Source: Actinobacteria bacterium RBG_16_68_21
GTDB lineage: Bacteria > Actinomycetota > Acidimicrobiia > Spongiisociales > UBA11373
Length of the DNA stretch: 40,703 nt
Assembly: GCA_001767695.1 (NCBI GenBank)
Contig: MELR01000025.1
Span: 1 to 40,703, forward strand
Reading direction: 5' to 3'
The notes under the pieces were generated by a model. That model was not told the origin of the DNA, did no database searches, and saw nothing but the letters and a program-made list of their open reading frames with translations. Made by a program: the position numbers and the translations under genes. Shown in pieces: positions 31,681 to 40,085 of this stretch (the first letter of the stretch is position 1; the number at the start of each line of letters is the position of its first letter).

Positions 31681-33732
31681 GTGTCGGCGTATAGAGAAGA
31701 TCTCGAACTCCAGCGGCTCTTCGCGGGAGAAGTAGAGGAGCGCGCCGCTCGTCTCGTCGCCGGAGCCGAGCGTCTCTCCGACGGCGGCCTCCCGCCGGAG
31801 GCTCTCACCGACATGTTCCGGGAGGGTCACACGATCAAGGGCACCGCCCGGATGATGGGCTACAGCGCCATCTCCGATGCCGGGAAGCTGCTCGAAGACG
31901 CCTGGAGGTCGTTGCGCGACGACGAAATCCCCTCCGATGCACGCCTCGCCGACGCTCTCGGACATCTGGCGACTGAGTTGATCTCCGCGGTCGCCGCCGA
32001 CCCGAGCACCGGGACACCGGGTCTTGCCGCGGGGATGCGGGAGCTGCGCCGCCAGCTCCAGGGCGACCGGCTTGCCATCGAGGAACTGCTTCCCGACGGA
32101 GTTCCGGGCCCGAGCCGTACCGACTTCGGGGACCTCGGTGGTCTTCTCGGAAACCTCGACTCGTGGGCCTTCGGTGAGAACACCCGGGTCAACGCCGCCA
32201 GCCTGTTTCGATTGATCAATGAGATCTGCTCGCTGCGGGTGGACGCCGAAGCGGTGGTGGGCATGGTCGGCGAGGTCACCCGGTCCCTCGGCAAGCCCGC
32301 CGAGCTGGACGCCGCCCTGACGCAGCTGCACACCCTGGTGCAGAGCAACGAGAAGGCCGTCGTCGATCTGCAGACCCGGGCGGTCGATCTGGCGGCGACC
32401 CCGCTCAGCGAGATCACCGGCACGTATGCCCAGCTGGTGAGGTACGTGGCGCGCAAGGTCGGCAAGGAGATCCGGTTCGAACTCGTCGGCGACCAGTTCG
32501 CCGCCGATCGGCAGGTTCTGGAACGATTGTCCGACCCCCTTCGCCACCTGCTGGTGAACGCGGTGCACCATGGTGTCGAGCCGCCCGCGGAGCGCGCCGC
32601 CTCGGGCAAGCCGCGCACCGCCACCCTGTCGCTGCGGGCGGATGTGACCGACCATCGCCTCTCGATCGTCGTCGAGGACGACGGTCGCGGCGTCGATTGG
32701 AACGCGGTTCGCCGGGCGGCGATCAGGCGTGGACTGCTCCCCGAGGGGGAGAGGTCCGACACCGAGGCGCTGCGATCCCTGCTGTTCGCACCCAACTTCT
32801 CGACCACCATCCCCGGAGAGCTCGTAGGAGACGGACAGGGTCTCGCTTCGGTGGCTCAAGCCGTCGAGGCCCTGCACGGCAGCCTGATGTTCGAGACGGA
32901 GCCGGGCCGGGGCACGCGCATCACGATCACGGTGCCGACCAGTCGCGCCCTTCAGGACGCCGTACTGATCACCGCCGCCGGTCAGACCTGGGGAATCCCC
33001 GAGATCGCAGTGCTCGACAACCTTTCCCTGCAATCGGTCGAACTCGTCGAGACGCCGCAACGCACCGAGATGACCTGGGAAGGAACCACTCTCCCCGTGA
33101 TGTCGTTTGCCGATGCCGTCGGTCTCCGGGAGACGGGGGAGCTCTCCCGGGTCCTGGTGATCGCCAGCCCGGTCGGGCCGGTCGGTTTCATGGTCGTCGA
33201 CGAATTCGGCCGCAGACAGGTGGCGGCCAGGGAACTCGGGCCGGTGTTGGACGGCGTGCCCCACCTCACCGGCGCGGCGCTGCTCGGCGGCGGCGACGTC
33301 GTGGTGCTCGTCGATCCAAGCCGGCTCGCCGAAAGGGCCCGCGCCGTCTCCGAAACTCATGGTCCTCGCCACCGGGTCCTGGTCATCGACGACTCCCGCG
33401 GCGCCCGTCAGGTGGTCGGAGGCGCCCTCGGGTCGGCCGGGTTCGAGGTCGACCTCGCCGGCAGCCCCACCGAGGCGCTGTCGGTGTTGGCCGAGCAGGA
33501 GTTCGACGCGATCGTCATGGACTACGTGCTGCCCACCATGGACGGCGCCACGCTGGCGGCCCGGGTGCGGGAGCTCGGCATCACCGCCCCGATCGTGATG
33601 CTCTCGGGGGCAGCCACCGCCGAGGATCAGAGCCGGGCACTCAAGGCAGGGGCCGACGCCTATCTCGACAAGGACGATGTTCGCAAGGGCGCCCTCGCCG
33701 CGGTGATCCACGATCTGATCCAGGCGGCGTGA
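31681..33732 (+). CDS. CheA-type histidine kinase with C-terminal receiver
   Basis: A 683-aa hybrid kinase. The N-terminal HPt domain has the phospho-acceptor H50 in EGHTIKGTARMMG. A CheA-like dimerisation and linker region follows (LVQSNEKAVVDLQTRAVDLAATPL near 220-243). The CheA-type ATPase has HLLVNAVHHGVEPP near 285, DDGRGVDW near 336 and a GQGLASV box. A CheW-like domain spans about 425-545. The receiver domain starts near 564, with acidic D570/D571, phospho-acceptor D614 (VMDYVLPTMDG) and K664. No chemoreceptor, CheW, CheY or pilus gene is nearby. I chose the GTG at 31681; a GTG at 31675 is in frame. Confidence 0.9.
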   Translation: MSAYREDLELQRLFAGEVEERAARLVAGAERLSDGGLPPEALTDMFREGHTIKGTARMMGYSAISDAGKLLEDAWRSLRDDEIPSDARLADALGHLATELISAVAADPSTGTPGLAAGMRELRRQLQGDRLAIEELLPDGVPGPSRTDFGDLGGLLGNLDSWAFGENTRVNAASLFRLINEICSLRVDAEAVVGMVGEVTRSLGKPAELDAALTQLHTLVQSNEKAVVDLQTRAVDLAATPLSEITGTYAQLVRYVARKVGKEIRFELVGDQFAADRQVLERLSDPLRHLLVNAVHHGVEPPAERAASGKPRTATLSLRADVTDHRLSIVVEDDGRGVDWNAVRRAAIRRGLLPEGERSDTEALRSLLFAPNFSTTIPGELVGDGQGLASVAQAVEALHGSLMFETEPGRGTRITITVPTSRALQDAVLITAAGQTWGIPEIAVLDNLSLQSVELVETPQRTEMTWEGTTLPVMSFADAVGLRETGELSRVLVIASPVGPVGFMVVDEFGRRQVAARELGPVLDGVPHLTGAALLGGGDVVVLVDPSRLAERARAVSETHGPRHRVLVIDDSRGARQVVGGALGSAGFEVDLAGSPTEALSVLAEQEFDAIVMDYVLPTMDGATLAARVRELGITAPIVMLSGAATAEDQSRALKAGADAYLDKDDVRKGALAAVIHDLIQAA

Positions 33733-33740
33733 AGAAGTTC

Positions 33741-33833
33741 TGAGATCTGAGTCATGAGTCATGAGTGAGACGTGCGCCACTCATTAATCACCACTCATTG
33801 ATCACCACTCAGTACTCGGTACTGATAACTACA
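33741..33833. repeat. inverted pair of heptamer arrays, kinase / pcrA gap
   Basis: The left arm (33741-33768) is tgagatc, tgagtca, tgagtca, tgagtga. The right arm (33778-33833) is eight units such as cactcat, taatcac, cactcat, tgatcac, cactcag, tactcgg, in the opposite orientation. It is A/T-richer than the rest of the window and fills the gap before the pcrA promoter. Confidence 0.85.
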
Positions 33834-33862
33834 AGCCTGCGATTTCCTTCGGGACCTCGACC

Positions 33863-33868
33863 TACACT
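33863..33868 (+). promoter_or_regulatory. -10 box of pcrA (leaderless)
   Basis: TACACT, 6 nt before the ATG at 33875. Confidence 0.55.
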
Positions 33869-33874
33869 TGCTCC

Positions 33875-36061
33875 ATGCCCGTCGATTCGCCGTTGTTCGA
33901 CGACCTCAATCCCACCCAACGCGAGGCCGTCGCCGCCACCGAGGGGCCGGTGCTGGTGGTCGCCGGCGCCGGATCGGGCAAGACCCGGGTGCTCACGTAC
34001 CGGATCGCCCATCTGATCCGCGACCTCGGGGTCTCGCCGTACTCCATCCTGGCGATCACGTTCACCAACAAGGCCGCCAACGAGATGAAGGAGCGGGTGG
34101 CACAACTCGTCGGCGGGGTGTCGCGGGGCATGTGGGTGTCCACGTTCCATTCGGCGTGCGTGCGAATCCTGCGCCGGGATGCCTCGGTGCTCGGTTACAA
34201 GTCGCAGTTCACGATTTACGACGATCTCGACTCCCGTCGCCTCATCGAGTACTGCGTCCGTGAGCTCGACCTCGATACCAAGCGCTATCCCCCGAAGGGA
34301 ATCAGGGCGGCGATCAGCAAGGCGAAGAACGAGCTGGTCGATTTCGAGTCCTTTGCCGCCCAGGGCTCCGGGCCGTACCACGAGAGGGTTGCCGAGGTGT
34401 ATCGGCGGTATCAGCAGCGTCTCCTCGAAGCGTCGGCGATGGATTTCGACGATCTTCTAATGGTGACGGTCGAGTTGTTCGGCGCCTTCCCCAAGGTGCT
34501 CGAGCACTACCAGGACCGATTCCGCTACGTCCTGGTCGATGAGTACCAGGACACCAATCGCGCTCAGTACCGCCTGGTGCAGCTGCTCACCGGCAAGTCG
34601 CACAACCTGTGCGTGGTTGGCGACTCGGATCAGAGCATCTACGCCTTCCGTGGTGCCGACATACGCAATATCCTCGAGTTCGAGCGCGACTACCCGGCGG
34701 CGCAGGTGATCGTCCTCGACCGCAACTACCGCTCACCGCAGACCATCCTCGATGCGGCGAACGCGGTCATCTCCAACAACGGAGGGCGCAAGCCCAAGCA
34801 TTTGTGGACCGACCTCGGTACCGGTCAACCGGTCACCGTCTATCGAGCCGAGGACGAGCACGACGAAGCGGCGTTCATCGCCGAACAACTCGGTGCCCTC
34901 GAGGATCAGGGGTTGCGGTTGTCGGATGCCGCGATCTTCTACCGGACCCACGCCCAGTCACGGGTGCTGGAGGAGGTGATGGTTCGCTACGGGATCCCCT
35001 ATCAGGTGATCGGCGGGCCCAAGTTCTACGACCGCCGCGAGATCAAGGACGTCATGGCCTACTTGAAGGCGATCGTCAATCCCAGCGACACCGTGGCGAT
35101 GAAGCGGATTCTCAACGTGCCCAAGCGGGGGATCGGCGACACCTCGGTCGGGCACATCGACCGGATCGCCGAGGCCGAGCGGGTCACCTTCTTTGAGGCG
35201 CTGGCCCGGGCCGCGGAGAATCCCCGGCTCTCCGCCCGGGCGGTGAACGCCATCGCCGAGTTCATGGCCCTGATGAACCTGCTGGTCGGCGCCGCCGCCG
35301 AGGGGCCCCGCGCAGCGCTCCAGGCGGTGCTCGACGACACCGGGTATCTGACGGACCTGGAACGTGAGGGAACCATCGAGGCGCTGGGGAGGGTGGAGAA
35401 CCTCCGGGAGCTGGTGTCGGTGGCCGCCGAGTTCGAGGAGAGCGGGCCGCTCGCCGATTTCGGAGACGAACGCTGGGATGAGATGGATGGGCTCCGCCGT
35501 CTGGAGCTGTTCTTGGAATCGGTTGCCCTGGTATCCGACGTGGATGCGCTGGAAGAATCGGGTGCGGTGACGCTGATGACATTGCACAATGCCAAGGGGC
35601 TGGAGTTTCCGGTGGTATTCATCGCCGGCATGGAAGAAGGGGTGTTTCCCCACATGCGCAGTCTCGGCGACCCGCAGCAACTTGAGGAGGAGCGCCGACT
35701 CGCCTACGTCGGCATCACCCGCACCAAGCAGTTCCTGTTCCTCACCCATGCCACCACCCGCAACCTCTTCGGGGCAACCAACTACAACTCGCCGAGCAGA
35801 TTCCTCGGTGAGATTCCCGACGGCTTGATGGCGGAGGCGGACAAGAGGGCGCGCCGGCCCGACCGGGAGGCCGCTCAGCCCCGACCCACCCTGGGCGGCG
35901 GCGACGTCGCCGGCGGCGATCGGATCCGCCACCGCCAGTGGGGCCTGGGGACGATCGTGTCGATCGACGGTGAAGGAGATCGTGCCGAGGCCATCGTGAG
36001 GTTCGACGAAGCCGGCGAGAAGCGGTTGCTGCTCGCCTGGGCGCCATTGGAGAGAGCGTGA
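33875..36061 (+). CDS. pcrA: ATP-dependent DNA helicase PcrA/UvrD
   Basis: A superfamily 1A 3'-5' helicase for nucleotide-excision repair and replication-fork upkeep. Motif I is AGAGSGKT (30-37), motif Ia ITFTNKAANEM (61-71), motif II VDEYQD (221-226), motif III GDSDQSIYAFRGA near 248, motif V VTLMTLHNAKGLEFPVVF near 565, and motif VI VGITRTKQFLFL near 610. The last 45 residues (RIRHRQWGLGTIVSIDGEGD and following) form the Tudor-like C-terminal domain of PcrA that contacts RNA polymerase. Its 728 aa is typical. It overlaps the mgtC-like gene by 4 nt. pcrA near sucCD is also the mycobacterial arrangement. Confidence 0.97.
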   Translation: MPVDSPLFDDLNPTQREAVAATEGPVLVVAGAGSGKTRVLTYRIAHLIRDLGVSPYSILAITFTNKAANEMKERVAQLVGGVSRGMWVSTFHSACVRILRRDASVLGYKSQFTIYDDLDSRRLIEYCVRELDLDTKRYPPKGIRAAISKAKNELVDFESFAAQGSGPYHERVAEVYRRYQQRLLEASAMDFDDLLMVTVELFGAFPKVLEHYQDRFRYVLVDEYQDTNRAQYRLVQLLTGKSHNLCVVGDSDQSIYAFRGADIRNILEFERDYPAAQVIVLDRNYRSPQTILDAANAVISNNGGRKPKHLWTDLGTGQPVTVYRAEDEHDEAAFIAEQLGALEDQGLRLSDAAIFYRTHAQSRVLEEVMVRYGIPYQVIGGPKFYDRREIKDVMAYLKAIVNPSDTVAMKRILNVPKRGIGDTSVGHIDRIAEAERVTFFEALARAAENPRLSARAVNAIAEFMALMNLLVGAAAEGPRAALQAVLDDTGYLTDLEREGTIEALGRVENLRELVSVAAEFEESGPLADFGDERWDEMDGLRRLELFLESVALVSDVDALEESGAVTLMTLHNAKGLEFPVVFIAGMEEGVFPHMRSLGDPQQLEEERRLAYVGITRTKQFLFLTHATTRNLFGATNYNSPSRFLGEIPDGLMAEADKRARRPDREAAQPRPTLGGGDVAGGDRIRHRQWGLGTIVSIDGEGDRAEAIVRFDEAGEKRLLLAWAPLERA

Positions 36062-36705
36062 GCATCTCGCTCGCCGAAGCAACCCTCCGTCTGCTCGCCG
36101 CCGCAGCTCTCTCGGGAGTGATCGGACTGGAACGGGAGGTCGCCCAGAAGACGGCCGGACTGCGCACCCACATGCTGGTGGGCCTCGGGGCAGGACTGTT
36201 CACCCTTCTCGGAGCCGAGGCCTTCCCCACCTCCGATCCCGCCCGGGTCGCCGCTCAGGTGGTCGCCGGCGTCGGGTTCCTCGGCGCCGGGGCGATCTTC
36301 CGCCACGGACTCAACGTGAAGGGTCTGACCACCGCCGCCGGTCTGTGGACGGTGGCCGCGGTAGGCATGGCCGCCGGTGTGGGGTGGTACGCGGTCGCCC
36401 TCGCCGCCACCTTCGTGACCATCGTGGTCCTCTACGTCTTCTGGTTGATCGAGTGGCTGTTGCGGGGCCGCAGCGATCAGGCGACCGCCCTGGTCGACGT
36501 CTTCACCGCCGACCCGGAGAGCGCCGAGCGAGTCGCCGCCGCCGCCGACAGACTGGTGCGACCCGGCGGTCGGGTGGCCATCCGCCAGATCGGGGCGGAT
36601 GGTGCCGCCATCCGGGTGTACGTGGATCCGAAGCGGGCCGACGCCGCCATCGTGGCGTTAAAGATGATCGAGGACGTTGTCCGGGTGGCCCGGATGGACT
36701 CGTAG
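36058..36705 (+). CDS. MgtC/SapB-family membrane protein
   Basis: A 215-aa member of the MgtC/SapB family, linked in other bacteria to magnesium limitation and acid or intracellular stress. The first 130 residues hold four to five membrane helices with the family pattern LSGVIGLEREVAQKTAGLRTHMLVGLGA (about 18-45) and GVGFLGAGAIFRHGLNVKGLTTAAGLW (about 72-98). The C-terminal 80 residues form a soluble ACT-like region. GTG start in a GTGA overlap with pcrA. Its function here is not known, and no Mg transporter gene is adjacent. Confidence 0.9.
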   Translation: MSISLAEATLRLLAAAALSGVIGLEREVAQKTAGLRTHMLVGLGAGLFTLLGAEAFPTSDPARVAAQVVAGVGFLGAGAIFRHGLNVKGLTTAAGLWTVAAVGMAAGVGWYAVALAATFVTIVVLYVFWLIEWLLRGRSDQATALVDVFTADPESAERVAAAADRLVRPGGRVAIRQIGADGAAIRVYVDPKRADAAIVALKMIEDVVRVARMDS

Positions 36706-36806
36706 AGTCGCCAGTCGCCAGCCGCCGGTCTTCGACAAGAGTCTTGCGAGCAGCCGGTAGCGGGCAGCCGGTAGCAGGCAGCCGGAAGCCGGGTAACGGG
36801 TAACCT
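36703..36806. repeat. heptamer arrays after the mgtC-like gene
   Basis: The left arm, just after the stop, is gtcgcca, gtcgcca, gccgccg (about 36708-36728). The right arm (about 36757-36806) is a run of seven or eight units such as gcagccg, gtagcgg, gcagccg, gtagcag, ending next to the -10 box of the following gene. The arms are in opposite orientation. Confidence 0.7.
36801..36806 (+). promoter_or_regulatory. -10 box of B12-domain gene
   Basis: TAACCT, 9 nt before the ATG at 36816. It lies within the last heptamer unit of the preceding array, so repeat changes could alter this promoter. Confidence 0.4.
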
Positions 36807-36815
36807 CTTGACGCC

Positions 36816-37208
36816 ATGCCGCGCCGCATCCTCATTGCCAAGCCCGGCCTCGACGGACACGACCGGGGGGCCAAGGTCATCGCCCGAGCATTACGCGACG
36901 CCGGGTGCGAGGTGGTCTATTCGGGCCTCCATCAGACCCCGGAGCAGATCGTCGAGACCGCCATCCAGGAAGACGTGGCGGGCATCGGCCTCTCGGTGTT
37001 GTCGGGGGCGCACATGACCCTGTTCCCCCGGGTGGTCGAGCTGCTCCGGGAGCGGGATGCCGCCGACATCGTCGTGTTCGGGGGCGGGATCATCCCCGCG
37101 GGGGACATCATGACGCTCAAGGGCCAGGGCCTGGCGGAGATCTTCACACCGGGGACGCCGCTCGCCACGGTGGTCGAGTGGGTGAACGCCCACATCGCCG
37201 AACGATGA
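36816..37208 (+). CDS. cobalamin-binding subunit of acyl-CoA mutase
   Basis: A stand-alone 130-aa B12-binding domain of the methylmalonyl-CoA mutase family, C-terminal part. The base-off/His-on motif D-x-H-x-x-G is present as DGHDRG, with H15 as cobalt ligand. The [18 protein letters not shown] and FTPGTP loops (about 61-120) are also typical. It would pair with a separate catalytic subunit that is not in the window; the substrate may be methylmalonyl-, isobutyryl- or ethylmalonyl-CoA. Next to sucCD, a methylmalonyl-CoA to succinyl-CoA role is attractive but unproved. Confidence 0.9.
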   Translation: MPRRILIAKPGLDGHDRGAKVIARALRDAGCEVVYSGLHQTPEQIVETAIQEDVAGIGLSVLSGAHMTLFPRVVELLRERDAADIVVFGGGIIPAGDIMTLKGQGLAEIFTPGTPLATVVEWVNAHIAER

Positions 37209-37341
37209 GGCAGGAATCGCTGCCCGCTGCCCGCTGCCCGCTACCCGCTGGAGACATCAACGTGTCCGGGACACGAGTGCGTCTCCTTCGAACGTCGACT
37301 GTCCAGTGTCGAATGTCAGCCGAGAGCAGCGAGGCATTCTG
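37209..37341. repeat. heptamer arrays and hairpin before sucC
   Basis: A first array, gctgccc x3, gctaccc, gctgg (37219-37250), is followed by a small perfect hairpin, CGTGTC-CGG-GACACG (37261-37275). A second array follows: tcgaacg, tcgactg, tccagtg, tcgaatg (37288-37318). No clear promoter for sucC is seen, though one must lie in or before this gap. Confidence 0.65.
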
Positions 37342-38487
37342 ATGGACCTCTTCGAGTTTCAGGGCAAGTCGCTGCTTTCCCGGACGGGGGTGGCGGTGCC
37401 GGAGGGACGGGTGGCCCGCACCCCCGCCGAGGCGCGCGCTGCCGCCGTCGAACTGGGCGGCCGGGTGGTGGTCAAGGCCCAGGTCCAGGTGGGTGGCCGC
37501 GGCAAGGCCGGCGGCATCAAGTTGGCCGAAGGTCCGGAGGAGGCCGAGGAGGGCGCCGCGGAGATACTCGGCATGGACATCAAGGGGCACACGGTCCGCG
37601 TCCTCTGGGTCGAGAAGGCGTCGGACATCGCCGCCGAGTATTACGTCTCGTTCACGCTCGATCGCGCTGCCCGCAAGCATCTGGTGATGCTGTCGGCGAT
37701 GGGCGGCATGGACATAGAGGCCGTCGCTGCCCAGTCACCCGAGAAGGTGGTGCGGATGCACGTCGATCCCGTGCTGGGGCTGACCAACTGGCAGGCATCC
37801 GAGCTGGTGTATCGAGCCGATCTCGACCGGACCACCGCCCGCAAGTCGGCGGCTGCGCTCCGCTCCATCTACCAGGCGTTCGTGACCCTCGACTGTGATC
37901 TGGTCGAGGTGAATCCGTTGATCCTCACCAAGGCCGGCGAGGTGATCGCACTCGACGCGAAGGTGACCCTCGATTCGAACGCGTTCTTCCGTCATCCGGA
38001 CTTCGAGGCCTTCCGCGACGACTTCACCCCCGACCCGATCGAGGAGATGGCGCGGCAGCGGGATCTCAACTTCATCAAGCTCGACGGCTCGGTGGGCATC
38101 ATCGGGAATGGCGCCGGCTTGGTGATGTCGACACTCGATGTCGTCTCGCTGGTGGGCGGGAAGGCGTCCAACTTTCTCGACGTCGGTGGTGGCGCCGATG
38201 CCGAGACGATCACGAATGCGCTGGACGTCCTCACCAACGACCCAACTGTGCGCTCCGTGCTCATCAACATCTTCGGCGGCATCACTCGCTGCGATCTCGT
38301 GGCGCAGGGAATCGTCACTGCCCTCGGCGACCTCGATCTCCCCTGGCCGCTGGTAGTGCGACTCGACGGGACCAATGCCCGCGAGGGGCGAGAGATCCTC
38401 GGCACGGTGGTGTCGGACCGGGTGGTCGCCGCGGCGACGATGCGTGAGGCGGCCGAGCAGGCAGTAGCCCTGGCCGGAGGGCACTGA
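37342..38487 (+). CDS. sucC: succinyl-CoA synthetase subunit beta
   Basis: The nucleotide-binding subunit of the TCA-cycle enzyme that interconverts succinyl-CoA and succinate with ATP or GTP synthesis. The ATP-grasp fold begins [22 protein letters not shown] and has [18 protein letters not shown] (44-61). [25 protein letters not shown] (about 189-213) carries the metal ligands. The CoA-side segment [20 protein letters not shown] and the loop [16 protein letters not shown] (about 309-324) follow. The product is 381 aa. I start at the ATG at 37342, not at a Met 12 codons upstream, because the family begins MDLFE. It overlaps sucD by one base. Confidence 0.96.
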   Translation: MDLFEFQGKSLLSRTGVAVPEGRVARTPAEARAAAVELGGRVVVKAQVQVGGRGKAGGIKLAEGPEEAEEGAAEILGMDIKGHTVRVLWVEKASDIAAEYYVSFTLDRAARKHLVMLSAMGGMDIEAVAAQSPEKVVRMHVDPVLGLTNWQASELVYRADLDRTTARKSAAALRSIYQAFVTLDCDLVEVNPLILTKAGEVIALDAKVTLDSNAFFRHPDFEAFRDDFTPDPIEEMARQRDLNFIKLDGSVGIIGNGAGLVMSTLDVVSLVGGKASNFLDVGGGADAETITNALDVLTNDPTVRSVLINIFGGITRCDLVAQGIVTALGDLDLPWPLVVRLDGTNAREGREILGTVVSDRVVAAATMREAAEQAVALAGGH

Positions 38488-39359
38488 TGGCGATCTACAT
38501 CGACAACTCCACCCGCCTGCTGGTCCAGGGCCTGACCGGAGCGCAGGGGAGATTCCACGGCTTTCGCAACCGGGACTACGGCACCAACCTGGTCGCCGGG
38601 GTGACCCCGGGCAAGGGAGGCACCGATCTCGACGGCGTGCCGATCTTCGACAGCGTTGCCGAGGCGGTGGACGCCACGGGAGCCAACACCTCCATGGTGT
38701 TGGTGCCGCCGGCATTCGCTCCCGACGGGATCCTCGAAGCGGCCGCCTGCGTCGGCATCGACCTCATCGTGGCGATCACCGAGGGCATCCCGGCCCAGGA
38801 CGAGGCGAGGGTCTTCAACTACCTGCGCCAGACGAGCGACACCGTCCTGATCGGGCCCAACTGCCCCGGCCTGATTTCCCCCGGCAAGGCAAATGTGGGA
38901 ATCACGCCGCACGAGATCACGCTGCCCGGGAACGTCGGCGTGGTGAGCCGCTCGGGGACCCTGACCTACCAGGCGATTCATGAGCTCACCATCCGGGGGA
39001 TCGGACAGTCGACCTGCATCGGCATCGGGGGCGACCCGGTTCCCGGTACCTCCTTCATCGACGTCCTCGAGAGGTTCGAGGCGGATGCGGAGACTGTGGC
39101 CGTGGTCATGATCGGCGAGATCGGCGGCAGCGCCGAGGAACAGGCTGCGGCCTTCATCGCCGACCATGTCACCAAGCCGGTGGTCGGCTACATAGCCGGG
39201 TTCACCGCTCCCCCGGGGCGGAAGATGGGCCACGCCGGGGCGATCATCTCGGGGTCGAGCGGGACCGCGGCGGCCAAGCAGGCGGCGCTCGAGGCGGCCG
39301 GGGTCCGCGTGGTCGACGATCCGACGCTGATCGGGGAGGCTGTGGAGGCGCTGCTCTGA
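38487..39359 (+). CDS. sucD: succinyl-CoA synthetase subunit alpha
   Basis: The CoA-binding and phospho-histidine subunit. The Rossmann CoA domain begins [20 protein letters not shown], with GVTPGKGG and the [17 protein letters not shown] segment (about 119-135). The phosphorylated residue is H249 in GHAGAIISG, and the serine-rich power helix follows. The 290-aa length is standard. ATG overlaps the sucC stop by one base, so expression is coupled to sucC. A GC-rich imperfect hairpin follows at 39364-39403. Confidence 0.97.
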   Translation: MAIYIDNSTRLLVQGLTGAQGRFHGFRNRDYGTNLVAGVTPGKGGTDLDGVPIFDSVAEAVDATGANTSMVLVPPAFAPDGILEAAACVGIDLIVAITEGIPAQDEARVFNYLRQTSDTVLIGPNCPGLISPGKANVGITPHEITLPGNVGVVSRSGTLTYQAIHELTIRGIGQSTCIGIGGDPVPGTSFIDVLERFEADAETVAVVMIGEIGGSAEEQAAAFIADHVTKPVVGYIAGFTAPPGRKMGHAGAIISGSSGTAAAKQAALEAAGVRVVDDPTLIGEAVEALL

Positions 39360-39363
39360 GGCG

Positions 39364-39403
39364 CTGCGGTCAACGGCGCGGCCGGCAGGCGACGCGCCCG
39401 CAG
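39364..39403 (+). terminator. possible terminator after sucD
   Basis: CTGCG (39364-39368) pairs with CGCAG (39399-39403), and inside it GGCGCG (39375-39380) pairs with CGCGCC (39393-39398). The two stems are separated by an asymmetric bulge. No T-tract. Confidence 0.35.
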
Positions 39404-39414
39404 CCGGAGCAGAG

Positions 39415-40059
39415 ATGGTCCGTGCCCACCGCGGGCGGCCTGACTCCCGGATCACGGTGACCGAGTTCCTCGCCGGGCTCAGCATCGGCCTCGGCGCCGG
39501 CCTGGCTCCGGGCCCGCTACTTGCCCTGGTCGTCACCACCAGTCTGGAGCGAGGCTTCGGCGCCGGAGTGCGGGTGGCCGTTGCCCCCCTCATCACCGAT
39601 CTCCCCATCGTGGCGCTCTCGGTCTGGGTGGCGGCCTCCATCTCGGCGACGGCAGTACGCGCGCTGGGCGTGGGCGGGGGATTGCTGGTCGCGGCGGTGG
39701 GCGTGCACACCGCGCTGCGCGCCCAGAGCACCGAGGCGGCGGTGCCGCCGGCGGGTGGCGACATGCTGCGAGGCGTGGCCGTCAATGCCCTCAGTCCCCA
39801 CCCCTGGATCTTCTGGCTGGTCGCCGGCGGCCCCCTATTGGTGGCGGCCTGGGGTCGGGCGCCCTTCTTCGGCGTCGCCTTCCTCGCCGGCTTCTACGGG
39901 CTGCTGGTCGGCTCCAAGATCGCAGTGGCGGCGGTCGTGGCCCGCACCGCTCGGAACCTCAGCCCGGCGTGGCGGGGGCGGCTCGTGGTCGGCGGAGCGG
40001 CACTCCTCGTCGCCGGCGGAATGGTCCTGGTCTGGGAGGGCCTCTCCGGTCGGCTGTGA
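39415..40059 (+). CDS. LysE-family exporter
   Basis: A 214-aa membrane protein of the LysE/RhtB superfamily of amino acid and metabolite exporters. It has about six helices, with the family start [23 protein letters not shown] (about 18-40) containing the G-x-x-P-G-P-like motif. The second conserved region is [21 protein letters not shown] (about 120-140). Substrate is unknown. GGAG lies 7 nt before the ATG at 39415. A GTG at 39457 would give [11 protein letters not shown], closer to the usual family N-terminus, and is a real alternative. Confidence 0.82.
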   Translation: MVRAHRGRPDSRITVTEFLAGLSIGLGAGLAPGPLLALVVTTSLERGFGAGVRVAVAPLITDLPIVALSVWVAASISATAVRALGVGGGLLVAAVGVHTALRAQSTEAAVPPAGGDMLRGVAVNALSPHPWIFWLVAGGPLLVAAWGRAPFFGVAFLAGFYGLLVGSKIAVAAVVARTARNLSPAWRGRLVVGGAALLVAGGMVLVWEGLSGRL

Positions 40060-40071
40060 GGTCGGGAGGAC

Positions 40072-40077
40072 TACCGT
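40072..40077 (+). promoter_or_regulatory. -10 box of udk (leaderless)
   Basis: TACCGT, 8 nt before the ATG at 40086. Confidence 0.45.
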
Positions 40078-40085
40078 TTCGAGCG

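Noticed and set aside
33741-33833. Repeat array considered as a small CRISPR
   Set aside because: The unit is 7 bp, degenerate, without spacers, and no cas genes are present.
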